64,000 bases of DNA from Aurantimonas sp. Leaf443 (GTDB taxonomy: Bacteria > Pseudomonadota > Alphaproteobacteria > Rhizobiales > Rhizobiaceae), in assembly GCF_001425575.1 (NCBI RefSeq), contig NZ_LMRD01000013.1, positions 62,001 through 126,000 of the forward strand, in the 5' to 3' direction. The translations under genes were made by a program, and so were the position numbers. The stretch's first letter is position 1, and each line of letters starts with the position of its first letter. Below, piece after piece: positions 46,271-55,600 of the stretch. Under the pieces are notes generated by a model that worked only from the letters and a program-made list of their open reading frames with translations, searched no databases and had not been told where the DNA came from.

Positions 46271-47574
46271 TGGGCGTCGAGATCGTCTCCTTCGGCTGCC
46301 GCCTCAACACGTTCGAGGCGCAGGTGATGAAGCGCGAGGCCGAGGCCGCGGGGCTCGCCGAGACGGGCCAGGCCATCGTCTTCAACACCTGCGCCGTCAC
46401 CGCCGAGGCCGTGCGCCAGGCGCGCCAGCAGATCCGCCGGGCGCGGCGCGAGAACCCGCAGGCGCGCATCGTCGTCACCGGCTGCGCCGCCCAGACCGAG
46501 CCCGCGCGCTTCGCCGCGATGGAGGAGGTCGATGCCGTGATCGGCAACGGCGAGAAGCTGACGCGGCAGGCCTATCGCGCCCTGCCCGATTTCGGCGTCT
46601 CGGCGCAGGAGAAGGTGCGCGTCAACGACATCTTCTCCGTGCGCGAGACCGCCGGCCACATGGTGGACGCGATCGAGGGCCGGGCGCGCGCCATCGTGCA
46701 GGTGCAGAACGGCTGCGACCACCGCTGCACCTTCTGCATCATCCCCTTCGGCCGCGGCCATTCGCGCTCGGTGCCGATGGGCGCGGTGGTGGATCAGGTG
46801 AAGCGGCTCGTCGGCGCGGGCTACAACGAGGTGGTCCTGTCGGGCGTCGACATGACCTCCTGGGGCGCCGACCTGCCGGGCGCCCCGCGCCTCGGCGATC
46901 TCGTGCAGGCGCTCCTGCGCCACGTGCCGGACCTCTCGCGCCTGCGCCTCTCCTCCATCGATTCCATCGAGGCTGACGCTGCGCTGATCGAGGCGATCGC
47001 GTGCGACCGACGGGTGATGCCGCATCTGCACCTGTCGCTGCAGGCCGGCGACGACATGATCCTGAAGCGCATGAAGCGGCGCCATTCGCGCGCCGATTCC
47101 GTGCGCTTCTGCGCCGAGATACGGGCGCGCCGGCCGGACATCGTCTTCGGCGCCGACATCATCGCCGGCTTCCCGACCGAGACGGAGGCGATGGCGCGGA
47201 ACTCGCGCGCGCTGGTGCGCGACTGCGGCCTGACCTTCCTCCACGTCTTCCCCTTCTCCCCCCGCGAGGGCACGCCCGCCGCGCGCATGCCCCAGCTGCC
47301 GCGCGAGACGATCCGGGCGCGCGCGGCAGCGCTCAGGGCCGAGGGCGAGGCCGCGCTCGCCGCCCATCTGAAAAGCCGCGTCGGCACGCGCCAGAGCGTC
47401 CTCGTGGAGCGCGACGGGCTGGGCCGCTGCGAGGACTTCACGCCGCTGCGCCTCCTCGAGGCCGCCGAGCCGGGCACGATCGTGCCCGTGCGCGTCGCCG
47501 CCCTCGGCCCGGACGGCCTTTCCGCGCGGCTCGAACGCGACGAGTTTTCCACGGGATGCGGCGTCGCCGCCTGA
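46270..47574 (+). CDS. mtaB: tRNA t6A37 methylthiotransferase MtaB
   Basis: MtaB converts t6A37 to ms2t6A37 in tRNAs reading ANN codons. The 434-residue protein has the N-terminal UPF0004 domain with its three cluster cysteines (FGCRLN, FNTCAV, TGCAAQ). The radical-SAM motif GCDHRCTFCIIPFGRG (CxxxCxxC) follows, then SGVDMTSWG, and a C-terminal TRAM-like part. It is coupled to dapF. MiaB is the close paralogue; the FGCRLN start and the dapF linkage favour MtaB. Confidence 0.95.
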   Translation: MGVEIVSFGCRLNTFEAQVMKREAEAAGLAETGQAIVFNTCAVTAEAVRQARQQIRRARRENPQARIVVTGCAAQTEPARFAAMEEVDAVIGNGEKLTRQAYRALPDFGVSAQEKVRVNDIFSVRETAGHMVDAIEGRARAIVQVQNGCDHRCTFCIIPFGRGHSRSVPMGAVVDQVKRLVGAGYNEVVLSGVDMTSWGADLPGAPRLGDLVQALLRHVPDLSRLRLSSIDSIEADAALIEAIACDRRVMPHLHLSLQAGDDMILKRMKRRHSRADSVRFCAEIRARRPDIVFGADIIAGFPTETEAMARNSRALVRDCGLTFLHVFPFSPREGTPAARMPQLPRETIRARAAALRAEGEAALAAHLKSRVGTRQSVLVERDGLGRCEDFTPLRLLEAAEPGTIVPVRVAALGPDGLSARLERDEFSTGCGVAA

Positions 47575-47600
47575 CGCGCCCCTGAACGATCGGACATCAC

Positions 47601-49262
47601 ATGGCTGAGCCCAAGGGCTTCTTCCGCCGCATCTTCTCCTTCGGAGCCCCGCCCGAGGAGTTCCGCGCCCGCGAGGCGGACCGCGCGCCCGAGACCGCCC
47701 CGCCGGCGGACAGGCCTGCGCCCACCCCCGTCGCGGCCGAGGAGACGCCGCCGGCCGCCGCCCTGCCGGAGCCGCGCTTCCCCGAGGCCGAGCCGCTCGG
47801 CGAGCGACCCGCCGCGCCGAAGCAGTCCGCCCCCGAGCCGTTCCCGCCCGAGCCGGACCGCCCGCCCGCCTCCGACGTCCCGCCCGTGACGCCGGCCGAC
47901 CATCTCGTGGAGCCCGGCGCCGTGCCCGCCGAGGCCGAGGAGGACGACTTCTCCTGGCTCGACGCGCCCCTGCCGCCCGAGGAGATCGAGCCGGCCGCGC
48001 CCGCGCCGGACGGCCCGCTGCCCGAACTCGAGGACGGCACGCTCGCCGACCCGGCGCAGCCGCAGGCCGTACGCACGCCCGACGCCGTGCTCGACGAGAC
48101 GCCCGACGTGCGGCCGGCACAGGCGGACGACCATCTCGGCGCGCCGAACGAGGTGCCGCTCGACGGCCACGACGGGGGCGACGACGAGGGCGCGGACTTC
48201 TCCTGGCTCGAGGCGCCGCTGCCGCCCGAGGAGGAGGACGAGACGCCCGCCGTCGGCGCGCCGGCCTTCGAGCCGGGCACCGGCATCGCCGTCTCGCGCG
48301 GCTTCGAGCTCGCCCCCGCCGCCGCCCCTGCCGCGCGCGTGCCCTTCTTCCAGCGCCTGCGGGAGGGCCTGTCGCGCTCCTCCGGCCAGCTCTCGGGCTC
48401 GATCACCTCGATCTTCGCCAAGCGCAAGCTCGACGAGGAGGTGCTGCAGGATTTCGAGGACGTGCTCATCAAGGCCGATCTCGGCGTCGAGACGGCGATG
48501 CGCATCACCGACCGCCTGTCCGACGGGCGCTTCGGCCGGGAGATCTCCGGCGCCGAGGTGCGGCGCATCCTGTCGGAGGAGGTGGAGAAGGCGCTCCTGC
48601 CCGTCGCCCTGCCGCTGGAGCTCGATCTCTCCAAGAAGCCGCATGTCATCCTCGTCGTCGGCGTGAACGGCACCGGCAAGACGACGACGATCGGCAAGCT
48701 GACGGCCAAGCTGACGCGCGCCGGGCTCAAGGTGACGCTGGGCGCGGGCGACACGTTCCGCGCCGCGGCCGTGGAGCAGCTGAAGATCTGGGGCGAGCGC
48801 ACCGGCGCGCCGGTCGTCTCGCGCGCCATCGGCGCGGACGCGGCCGGCCTTGCCTACGACGCCTACGAGGCGGCGCTCGCCAACGGCTCGGACGTCCTCA
48901 TCATCGACACGGCCGGCCGCCTGCAGAACAAGGCCGAGCTGATGGCCGAGCTGGAGAAGATCGTGCGCGTCCTGCAGAAGCGCGAGCCCGACGCGCCGCA
49001 CACGGTGCTGCAGACGCTCGACGCCACGACCGGCCAGAACGCGCTCAGCCAGGTCGAGATCTTCCGCAACGTGGCCGGGGTCAACGGCCTCGTGATGACC
49101 AAGCTTGACGGCACGGCGCGCGGCGGCATCCTCGTGGCCATCGCGGCGAAGTTCCGCCTGCCGGTGTTCTTCATCGGCGTCGGCGAGGGCATCGACGACC
49201 TGGAGCCCTTCAAGGCGCGCGACTTCGCGCAGGCCATCGCGGGCTCGTCGCCCGACGCCTGA
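47601..49262 (+). CDS. ftsY: signal recognition particle receptor FtsY
   Basis: FtsY is the SRP receptor GTPase at the inner membrane. The C-terminal NG domain (about residues 250-553) has GVNGTGKTTTIGKLTAKL, DTFRAAAVEQL, DTAGRLQNKAELM and TKLDGTARGG. The N-terminal 240 residues are a Pro/Glu/Ala-rich acidic A domain. Within it the motif DFSWLDAPLPPEE (about 114-126) recurs as DFSWLEAPLPPEE (about 199-211), an internal repeat. The first residues (MAEPKGFFRRIFSFG) form the amphipathic membrane-binding helix. It is 26 bp after mtaB. Confidence 0.98.
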   Translation: MAEPKGFFRRIFSFGAPPEEFRAREADRAPETAPPADRPAPTPVAAEETPPAAALPEPRFPEAEPLGERPAAPKQSAPEPFPPEPDRPPASDVPPVTPADHLVEPGAVPAEAEEDDFSWLDAPLPPEEIEPAAPAPDGPLPELEDGTLADPAQPQAVRTPDAVLDETPDVRPAQADDHLGAPNEVPLDGHDGGDDEGADFSWLEAPLPPEEEDETPAVGAPAFEPGTGIAVSRGFELAPAAAPAARVPFFQRLREGLSRSSGQLSGSITSIFAKRKLDEEVLQDFEDVLIKADLGVETAMRITDRLSDGRFGREISGAEVRRILSEEVEKALLPVALPLELDLSKKPHVILVVGVNGTGKTTTIGKLTAKLTRAGLKVTLGAGDTFRAAAVEQLKIWGERTGAPVVSRAIGADAAGLAYDAYEAALANGSDVLIIDTAGRLQNKAELMAELEKIVRVLQKREPDAPHTVLQTLDATTGQNALSQVEIFRNVAGVNGLVMTKLDGTARGGILVAIAAKFRLPVFFIGVGEGIDDLEPFKARDFAQAIAGSSPDA

Positions 49263-49298
49263 CAGACGACCAAAACAGTTCGAGGAGGAAGTTCGCCG

Positions 49299-50498
49299 AT
49301 GTCCCGTCCGATCACCACGATCGAGGATCTGCGCGTGATCGCCAAGCGACGCGTGCCCAAGATGTTCTACGACTACGCCGATTCCGGCTCCTGGACGGAG
49401 GGCACCTACCGCGCCAACGAGGCCGACTTCGCCGCCATCAAGCTGCGCCAGCGCGTGGCCGTGGACATGCGCGACCGCTCGCTGCGCACCGAGATGGCCG
49501 GCCAGTCCGTCTCCATGCCCGTGGCGCTCGCCCCCACCGGCCTCACCGGCATGCAGCATGCCGACGGCGAGATCCTCGCCGCCAGGGCGGCCGAGAAGGC
49601 GGGCGTGCCCTTCACGCTCTCCACCATGAGCATCTGCTCTCTGGAGGACGTGGCGGCCCATGTCACCAAGCCCTTCTGGTTCCAGCTCTACGTGATGCGC
49701 GACAAGGACTTCGTCTCCTCGCTCATCGCCCGCGCCAAGGCCGTCGGATGCTCGGCCCTGGTCCTGACCCTCGATCTCCAGATCCTCGGCCAGCGCCACA
49801 AGGACATCATCAACGGCATGTCCGCCCCGCCCAAGCTGACGGCGCGGAACATCCTGGACATGGCGATCCGCCCGCGCTGGGTGTCGGGCATCCTCGGCAC
49901 GAAGCGGCGCACCTTCGGCAACATCGTCGGCCACGCCAAGAACGTCTCGGACCTCTCCTCGCTCTCCTCCTGGACGGCCGAGCAGTTCGACCCGGCGCTC
50001 TCCTGGGACGACGTGAAGCGCATCCGCGACGAATGGGGCGGCACCCTCATCCTGAAGGGCATCCTCGACCCCGAGGACGCGCGCCTGGCCGCCGAGAGCG
50101 GCGCCGATTCCATCATCGTCTCCAACCATGGCGGGCGCCAGCTCGACGGCGCCCTCTCCTCCATCGCGGCGCTGCCGGGCATCGTGGAGGCGGTCGGCGG
50201 CAAGATCGAGGTGCTGATGGACGGCGGCATCCGCTCCGGCCAGGATGTCCTGAAGGCACGGGCGCTCGGCGCGCGCGGCACGTTCATCGGCCGCGCCTTC
50301 CTCTACGGGCTGGGCGCCGACGGCGAGCGCGGGGTCACCCGCTGCCTCGACATCATCCGCAAGGAGCTCGACGTCACCATGGCGCTGTGCGGCCACCGCG
50401 ACATCGAGAATGTCGGCCGCGAGATCCTCGTGCCCGGCACCTATCCGAGCCCCGCGCGCTCGGCCGAGCACCGCGCGATGGCGACGGCCGCCGGCTGA
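49299..50498 (+). CDS. lldD: FMN-dependent alpha-hydroxy-acid (L-lactate) dehydrogenase
   Basis: The 399-residue TIM-barrel flavoprotein is of the LldD/glycolate oxidase family. It has YDYADSGSWTEGTYRAN at the N-terminus, PVALAPTGLTGMQHADGE, FQLYVM, LILKGILDPEDA, the catalytic His in SNHGGRQLDGA, and DGGIRSGQDV with GRAFLYG. It most likely oxidises L-lactate with electrons to quinone; other 2-hydroxy acids are possible. GAGGAGGAAG precedes the ATG. It lies between ftsY and ispZ on the plus strand. Confidence 0.95.
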   Translation: MSRPITTIEDLRVIAKRRVPKMFYDYADSGSWTEGTYRANEADFAAIKLRQRVAVDMRDRSLRTEMAGQSVSMPVALAPTGLTGMQHADGEILAARAAEKAGVPFTLSTMSICSLEDVAAHVTKPFWFQLYVMRDKDFVSSLIARAKAVGCSALVLTLDLQILGQRHKDIINGMSAPPKLTARNILDMAIRPRWVSGILGTKRRTFGNIVGHAKNVSDLSSLSSWTAEQFDPALSWDDVKRIRDEWGGTLILKGILDPEDARLAAESGADSIIVSNHGGRQLDGALSSIAALPGIVEAVGGKIEVLMDGGIRSGQDVLKARALGARGTFIGRAFLYGLGADGERGVTRCLDIIRKELDVTMALCGHRDIENVGREILVPGTYPSPARSAEHRAMATAAG

Positions 50499-50526
50499 GG
50501 GCGAGGCGCCCCTGCCTTGAAAGCGC

Positions 50527-50553
50527 CCCCGCCCGCGTCGAAGACGGGCGGGG
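50527..50553 (+). terminator. hairpin terminator after lldD
   Basis: A 9-bp stem (CCCCGCCCG with CGGGCGGGG) and 9-nt loop 29 bp past the lldD stop. No T-tract. Confidence 0.45.
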
Positions 50554-50622
50554 ACAGGAGACGACCGAGGCGGGCCCCGCGAGGGCGGCGGCCCGGCCCG
50601 GCCCACAACGCGAGAACCTGCC

Positions 50623-51279
50623 ATGTCCGACCGCATCATCGAGCGCCCGCCCAACGCGCCGGGCCGCCCGGAGATCAACCCGCTCCTGAAGTTCGTGCTC
50701 GAACTCGGGCCGCTCCTGGTCTTCTTCTTCGCCAATTCGCGCGGCGGCCAGCTCGCCGACAGCTTCCCCGTCCTGCACGATCTGGGCGGCCCGCTCTTCG
50801 TGGCCACCGCCCTCTTCATGGCGGCCATGGCGATCTCGCTCGCCGTCTCCTGGGCGATCACCCGAACCCTGCCCGTCATGCCGCTCGTCTCGGGCGCCGT
50901 CGTCCTCGTCTTCGGCACGCTGACGCTCTGGCTGCAGGACGAGACCTTCATCAAGATGAAGCCGACCATCGTGAACGGCCTCTTCGCCGCCGTCCTCCTC
51001 GGCGGGCTCGCCTTCGGCAGGCCGCTGCTCGGCTACGTCTTCGACCAGGCCTTCAAGCTCGACACCGAGGGCTGGCGCAAGCTCACCTTCCGCTGGGGCC
51101 TGTTCTTCGTCTTCCTGGCCGTCCTCAACGAGGTCGTCTGGCGCAGCGTCTCGACCGACGCCTGGGTCGCCTTCAAGGTATGGGGCACGATGCCCATCAC
51201 CATCGCCTTCATGGCGCTGCAGATTCCGCTGATCAAGCGCCATTCGCTGGAGGCGCCCAAGGCCGGATCCGGCGCCTGA
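50623..51279 (+). CDS. yciB: inner membrane septation protein A family (YciB/IspZ)
   Basis: The 218-residue protein has five or six membrane spans with the family pattern [35 protein letters not shown] and [25 protein letters not shown]. YciB/IspZ proteins interact with cell elongation and division factors and affect envelope integrity. The position near ftsY agrees with the common alphaproteobacterial ftsY-ispZ linkage. Length is slightly above E. coli YciB because of the hydrophilic N-terminal leader. Confidence 0.95.
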   Translation: MSDRIIERPPNAPGRPEINPLLKFVLELGPLLVFFFANSRGGQLADSFPVLHDLGGPLFVATALFMAAMAISLAVSWAITRTLPVMPLVSGAVVLVFGTLTLWLQDETFIKMKPTIVNGLFAAVLLGGLAFGRPLLGYVFDQAFKLDTEGWRKLTFRWGLFFVFLAVLNEVVWRSVSTDAWVAFKVWGTMPITIAFMALQIPLIKRHSLEAPKAGSGA

Positions 51280-51361
51280 AAGCGCGCCCGGCGCCTTGCG
51301 CCGGACCGTGCGCGCCCCCAGATCCGCCCCATCTTCGAACGGTGACAAGGATCGCGGCGCC

Positions 51362-52144
51362 ATGGACGTGCAGAAGCTTCTCGGACAGTTCCTCGGCTCG
51401 CAGGGCGGAAGTCTCGGCCAGCTCGGCAATCTCGCCCGGGGCGGTGCGCGGCCGGGACAGGCGGGCGCCCCCGGCGGCTCGATCGTCGACCAGCTCGGCG
51501 GCCTGATGCGCGGCCCAGCCGGCGGCGCGATCGGCGGCGTCCTCACCAGCGGCCTCGCCTCGCAGCTCTTCCGCAGCAAGGGCATCGGCAAGATGGGCGG
51601 CTCGGCGCTGAAGCTCGGGGGCGCTGCCATCGTGGCGGGCCTCGCCTACAAGGCCTACCAGGCCTATCAGGCCAACAACGCCGCCGCACCCGCCCTGCCG
51701 GGCGCGGCCCCCGTTCCCGCCCTCGGCGCCGCCCCCCGCGACACGTTGCCGGCCGCCGCCGGCACCGCCTTCCTGCCGCAGGGCGAGGAGGATTCGCGCG
51801 CCCGCCTCATGCTCTCGGCCATGATCGCCGCCGCCAAGGCCGACGGCTATATCGACGCGCGCGAGGAGGAGGCGATCTTCGGCCGCATCGAGGAACTCGG
51901 CCTCGACGCCGAGGAGAAGGGCTTCCTCATGGACGAGATGCGCCGCCCCATGAGCGTCGACCAGCTCGCCGCCAAGGCCCGCAGCCCCGAGATCGCCATG
52001 GAGATCTACACCGCGTCGGTCCTGGCCGTCGACATCGACCACCCGGCCGAGCGCGCCTATCTCGACCTCCTCGGCGCCCGCCTGAACCTGCCCGCCGAAC
52101 TCACCGCCGAGATCCGCCGCACCGCGGACGAAGCGCAGGCGTAA
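51362..52144 (+). CDS. DUF533/TerB-like tellurite resistance family protein
   Basis: The 260-residue protein has a Gly-rich N-terminal half with a short hydrophobic helix (ALKLGGAAIVAGLAYKAYQAYQ). An Ala/Pro linker leads to a C-terminal TerB-like helical domain (about 135-255): LMLSAMIAAAKADGYIDAREEEAIFGRI, then SPEIAMEIYTASVLAVDIDHPAERAYL. The Asp-rich KADGYID turn is a likely metal site in TerB folds. Function of DUF533 proteins is unknown. The ATG at 51362 is preferred over upstream codons that lack similarity to the family. Confidence 0.9.
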   Translation: MDVQKLLGQFLGSQGGSLGQLGNLARGGARPGQAGAPGGSIVDQLGGLMRGPAGGAIGGVLTSGLASQLFRSKGIGKMGGSALKLGGAAIVAGLAYKAYQAYQANNAAAPALPGAAPVPALGAAPRDTLPAAAGTAFLPQGEEDSRARLMLSAMIAAAKADGYIDAREEEAIFGRIEELGLDAEEKGFLMDEMRRPMSVDQLAAKARSPEIAMEIYTASVLAVDIDHPAERAYLDLLGARLNLPAELTAEIRRTADEAQA

Positions 52145-52165
52145 GAAGCGCGACGGCCAAGCTGC

Positions 52166-52194
52166 GCCCCTTCTCCCGCCCCGGGAGAAGGGGC
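52166..52194 (+). repeat. REP-like palindrome, probable terminator
   Basis: A perfect 13-bp stem (GCCCCTTCTCCCG with CGGGAGAAGGGGC) and 3-nt loop is followed by CGGCAGCCGGATGAGGG. This resembles the intergenic palindromic repeats common in Rhizobiales and related bacteria (CTCTCCC...GGGAGAGGG...GATGAGGG). A related GC-rich segment (CTCCCCGAGGGGAAGAGGG) lies at about 52300. It separates the TerB-like gene from the convergent NUDIX gene. Confidence 0.55.
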
Positions 52195-52331
52195 CGGCAG
52201 CCGGATGAGGGACGGTCGCGCCTGATGTGGCGCGTGCCGACACCGCGGACCGGCGCCGCGCCCGTCCCCGGCGTCCCGCATCCCCCTGCCCGGACCGTCT
52301 CCCCGAGGGGAAGAGGGCGCGGCTCGGCCCT

Positions 52332-52895
52332 TCAGAACTCTCCGACCGGCAAAGCCCGTCCGTCCGGCATCCTATCGCCCACCGCCCCGTCGGGATTGGC
52401 GAAAGGCACGGGCGGAGCGCCGGCCTCGGCCTGCGCGTCGTGGCCGAGCGCCCAGTGCACGGACGGGAAGGCCAGCGCCTCGTGCGGGATCTCGTCCGGC
52501 GAAAAGAGGCGCACCTCCAGGCTTTCGGGGCCCGGCGCGACATGGGGGCCGGCAAGGCTCGCGCGATAGATCAGCTGCACCTGGCTGATGCGCGGCACGG
52601 CATAGACGGCCAGGAGCCGCTCGATCACGAGATCTGCCTCGGCCTCCTCGCGCGCCTCGCGCCGCGCCCCCTCCTCCGGCGTCTCGCCGAGCTCCATGTA
52701 GCCGGCGGGGATCGTCCAGAAGCCGCGACGCGGCTCGATGGCGCGCCGGCACAGGAGGATGCGGCCCTCGTGCCGCACGACCGAGCCGACCACGATCTTC
52801 GGGTTCTCGTAGGCGACGAAGCCGCAATGGTCGCAGGCACGCCGCTCCAGCGTGTCGCCTTCGGGGATGCGCAGGGAAAAGGACGGTTCTGTCAT
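52332..52895 (-). CDS. NUDIX hydrolase
   Basis: The 187-residue protein has an N-terminal half zinc-ribbon-like motif (CDHCGFVAYENPK). The NUDIX box follows: GYMELGETPEEGARREAREEAEADL fits Gx5Ex7REUxEExGU except that Ala replaces the last Gly. The VPRISQVQLIYRASL segment that follows is typical of ADP-ribose or nucleotide-sugar pyrophosphatases. Substrate unknown. It is near, but 101 bp from, the ccmG stop on the same strand. Confidence 0.9.
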   Translation of the reverse strand: MTEPSFSLRIPEGDTLERRACDHCGFVAYENPKIVVGSVVRHEGRILLCRRAIEPRRGFWTIPAGYMELGETPEEGARREAREEAEADLVIERLLAVYAVPRISQVQLIYRASLAGPHVAPGPESLEVRLFSPDEIPHEALAFPSVHWALGHDAQAEAGAPPVPFANPDGAVGDRMPDGRALPVGEF

Positions 52896-52995
52896 GCCGG
52901 GATGAGATGGGAGGCGCGGCGGCGACGGGAATGGTCGCCCCGCGAAAGCGTGAACGCCCCGCCGCCAGGGCCCTCATCCGGCACCCTTGCCGGCC

Positions 52996-53613
52996 TCAGC
53001 TCGTCGGCGCCCGGCCCCCGCCCGCCAGCGCCCTTTCCAGCGCCGGCAGGAGGCCGGTGCGGATGCTCTCGGGCGTGAAGGGCCCGGTCTGCTTGTAGAG
53101 GATCTGCCCGTCGCCGGAGACGAGGAAGCTCTCGGGCACGCCATAGACGCCCCAGTCGATCGTCGCCGAACCCTTCGGGTCGGTGCCGATGGCGGCATAG
53201 GGATTGCCGAGCGAGGCGAGGAAGCCGAGCGCGTTCTCCGGCTTGTCCTTGTAGTTGATGCCGACGAGGTCGAAGCGCCGGTCGCGCGAGAGCTGGAGGA
53301 GCAGCGGATGCTCCTCGCGGCAGGGCGCGCACCAGGAGGCGAAGACGTTGACGAGCACCGGCCGGCCGCCGCGCGGCGCCGTGAGGTCGAGGCCGGGCAC
53401 GGCGCCGCCGCCGGCGAGCGTCGCACCCTCCAGCGCCGGCAGGCGCGTCTGCGGGGCGGCCTTGCCGATGAGGACGGAGGGGATTTCCTGCGGATCGCGC
53501 CCGGCGACGAGCTGGACCAGGAACAGGCCGGACAGGCCGACGAAGAGAAGGAGCGGCAGATAGGCGAGCCGGCTGCGGCGCCGCGCCGGCACGGGCGTCT
53601 CCGGCCCGCTCAT
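52996..53613 (-). CDS. ccmG: cytochrome c maturation thioredoxin CcmG/DsbE
   Basis: CcmG keeps apocytochrome c cysteines reduced in the periplasm. The 205-residue protein has one N-terminal membrane anchor (about residues 17-38) and a thioredoxin fold with active site WCAPC at residues 94-98, plus the cis-Pro region VYGVPESFLV. It overlaps ccmD by 4 bp (ATGA). It is the last gene of the ccm set here; ccmE, ccmF, ccmH and ccmI are not in the window. Confidence 0.96.
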   Translation of the reverse strand: MSGPETPVPARRRSRLAYLPLLLFVGLSGLFLVQLVAGRDPQEIPSVLIGKAAPQTRLPALEGATLAGGGAVPGLDLTAPRGGRPVLVNVFASWCAPCREEHPLLLQLSRDRRFDLVGINYKDKPENALGFLASLGNPYAAIGTDPKGSATIDWGVYGVPESFLVSGDGQILYKQTGPFTPESIRTGLLPALERALAGGGRAPTS

Positions 53614-53792
53614 CGCGGCGCGTCCGCGTTCGCCGGGCCCGCCGAGCGGCGGCGCACGCCGCCCGCCTCCAGCGCTGCCAGCGCCCGGCGCTGGGCGCGC
53701 GCGTCGAGAAAGATCCAGGCGCCGAGCGCCAGGATGGCGAACGCCGAAAGGACGTAGGCGGCGGCGACGAAGGCGAGATAGTCCGGCTGCAT
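53610..53792 (-). CDS. ccmD: heme exporter protein CcmD
   Basis: The 60-residue protein has one membrane span (YLAFVAAAYVLSAFAILALGAW) followed by a basic tail (DARAQRRALAALEAGGVRRR). This is the CcmD layout; it links CcmC and CcmE and helps release holo-CcmE. It lies 4 bp after ccmC and overlaps ccmG. The start MQPDY is the natural one; the longer frame reads into ccmC. Confidence 0.93.
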   Translation of the reverse strand: MQPDYLAFVAAAYVLSAFAILALGAWIFLDARAQRRALAALEAGGVRRRSAGPANADAPR

Positions 53793-53796
53793 CGGC

Positions 53797-54555
53797 TCAA
53801 CCCTCGACGCGGCGCGCGGCGAGCCGCGACAGGGCGGCGACACGGCGCCGCAGGATCTCGCTGCGCATGGCGGTGAGGTGCAGCGCGAAGAAGAGCAGGG
53901 TGAAGCCGAGCGCGCTGAGGAGCAGCGGCAGGAGATAGGTCGCCGGCATCGACGGACCGCCCGCCCGCAGGACGCTCGCCGGCTGGTGCAGCGTGCTCCA
54001 CCAGTCGACCGAGAACTTGATGATGGGAATGTTGACGAAGCCGACGAGGACGAGGATGGCCGCCGGCCGCGCCGCCTTGCCCGGCTCCTCCAGCGCGCGC
54101 GTCAGCGCGATGAGGCCGAGATACATGAGGAAGAGCACGAAGACCGAGGTCAGCCGCGCGTCCCAGATCCACCACGTGCCCCACATCGGCCGGCCCCAGA
54201 CCGAGCCGGTGAGGAGCGCCAGGAAGGTGAAGACCGCCCCGATGGGCGCGGCCGCCTTCACCGAGACGTCGGCGAGCGGATGGCGCCAGACGAGGGTTCC
54301 GAGCGCCGAGAGGCTCATCACCGTCCAGACCATCATCGACAGCCAGGCGAAGGGCACGTGGATGAACATGATCTTCACCGTCGCGCCCTGCTGGTAGTCC
54401 GGCGGGGCGGCGAGCCCGAGCGCCAGGCCGACGCCGAGAAGGGCGAAGGCGGCGGCGTAGATCCACGGCTGCGCCCGGCCCGACAGCGCGAGGAACCGCG
54501 TCGGATTGGCGAGGAGGGTGAAGCGCGACGGCTTCTGGACGGAAACGTCTGTCAT
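53797..54555 (-). CDS. ccmC: heme exporter/handling protein CcmC
   Basis: CcmC presents periplasmic heme to CcmE. The 252-residue protein has six membrane spans and the diagnostic Trp-rich loop WGRPMWGTWWIWDARLTS between spans 3 and 4. Heme-ligand histidines are in IHVPFAWLS and WWSTLHQPASV. It is separated from ccmB by the tam gene, an unusual interruption. Confidence 0.97.
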   Translation of the reverse strand: MTDVSVQKPSRFTLLANPTRFLALSGRAQPWIYAAAFALLGVGLALGLAAPPDYQQGATVKIMFIHVPFAWLSMMVWTVMSLSALGTLVWRHPLADVSVKAAAPIGAVFTFLALLTGSVWGRPMWGTWWIWDARLTSVFVLFLMYLGLIALTRALEEPGKAARPAAILVLVGFVNIPIIKFSVDWWSTLHQPASVLRAGGPSMPATYLLPLLLSALGFTLLFFALHLTAMRSEILRRRVAALSRLAARRVEG

Positions 54556-54676
54556 GGCGCCAGTTTAGAAGGTCTCCGGCGCCGCGGCAAACCGGACGGG
54601 CCTCACGTCTTCGCCAGACCCGGATCGGCGCGTCCGCGCAAGGCGGACCGGCGTCCCCGCCTCGCCTGGACGGGCT

Positions 54677-55456
54677 TCAGGCGCGAGACCGGCGCGCGAC
54701 GAGGAAGAGGCGCGGGAAGGCGAGGAGGACCTTGCCGCCATGGCGCTGCCGATAGGCTTTCGCCACGCGCGCCTCGTAGGCGGCGAGGAAGGGCGCGTGC
54801 AGCGCCGGCGGCAGCGGGCCGAGAAAGGCGCGAAGACCCGTCGCGCGCAGCCAGTCGACGATGGCCGGCGCCCCGTCGAGGACATGGTGATAGGTCGTGC
54901 GCCAGAGGTCGACATGGTCGCACAGGGGTGCCAGGAGGTCGTAATAGGCCTCGGCCGAGAGGATCGGCATGCGCACCGCCTCCGCGTCGCCCAGATGGGC
55001 CGCGAAGGGCGCCTCGGCCGCCGTCTCGCGCATGGCGCGGTGCGAGGCCTCGCCGAGATTGTCCGGCATCTGCACGGCGAGGACGCCGCCGGGCGCGAGC
55101 CGGCCCATCAGCGCGGGGAAGAGGCGCGCGTGGTCCGGCACCCATTGCAGCACGGCATTGGCGAAGAGAAGGTCCGGCGCCGGCCGCGGATCGAAGGTCG
55201 AGACGTCGCCTTCCTCGAAGCGCAAGGCCGGCAGGCGCCTTGCGGCGGCGGCCAGCATGTCCGGCGAGGTGTCGAGGCCGAGAATGTCGGCCGCGGGAAA
55301 GCGCGCGGCGACAAGCGCCGTCGAGTTGCCCGGCCCGCAGCCGAGGTCGACGGCGTGCCGGCACGTGTCCAGCGGCACGCGGGCGAGGAGTTCGGCCGCG
55401 GGCCGCGTGCGCTCGGCCTCGAAGCGCGTGTAGAGCGCGGCGTCCCAGTCGGCCAT
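54677..55456 (-). CDS. tam: trans-aconitate 2-methyltransferase
   Basis: Tam methylates trans-aconitate, a spontaneous isomer of cis-aconitate that inhibits aconitase. The 259-residue class I SAM methyltransferase has [34 protein letters not shown] and, in the second half, [33 protein letters not shown] and [10 protein letters not shown], which are Tam-specific. It sits between ccmB and ccmC on their strand and about 1.9 kb from acnA, whose side reaction it would detoxify. Confidence 0.93.
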   Translation of the reverse strand: MADWDAALYTRFEAERTRPAAELLARVPLDTCRHAVDLGCGPGNSTALVAARFPAADILGLDTSPDMLAAAARRLPALRFEEGDVSTFDPRPAPDLLFANAVLQWVPDHARLFPALMGRLAPGGVLAVQMPDNLGEASHRAMRETAAEAPFAAHLGDAEAVRMPILSAEAYYDLLAPLCDHVDLWRTTYHHVLDGAPAIVDWLRATGLRAFLGPLPPALHAPFLAAYEARVAKAYRQRHGGKVLLAFPRLFLVARRSRA

Positions 55457-55600
55457 GGCTCACGGTCTCCCCTCGTTCGCGAGGTCGAAGATGGGGCCGC
55501 GCGCCGGCCGGGCGAGGGGCGCAGTCCCCCGCGCGGCCATGGAGCGTCGTCCGGCACCGCATGACGGGACCCGAATCGTCGCTTCACGGGCGGGCCGGTC

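Noticed and set aside
46821-50969. A 1382-codon open frame on the minus strand
   Set aside because: It lies wholly antisense to mtaB, ftsY, lldD and yciB and has the Arg/Gly/Ala/His-rich composition of a GC-rich shadow frame. No domain is recognisable.
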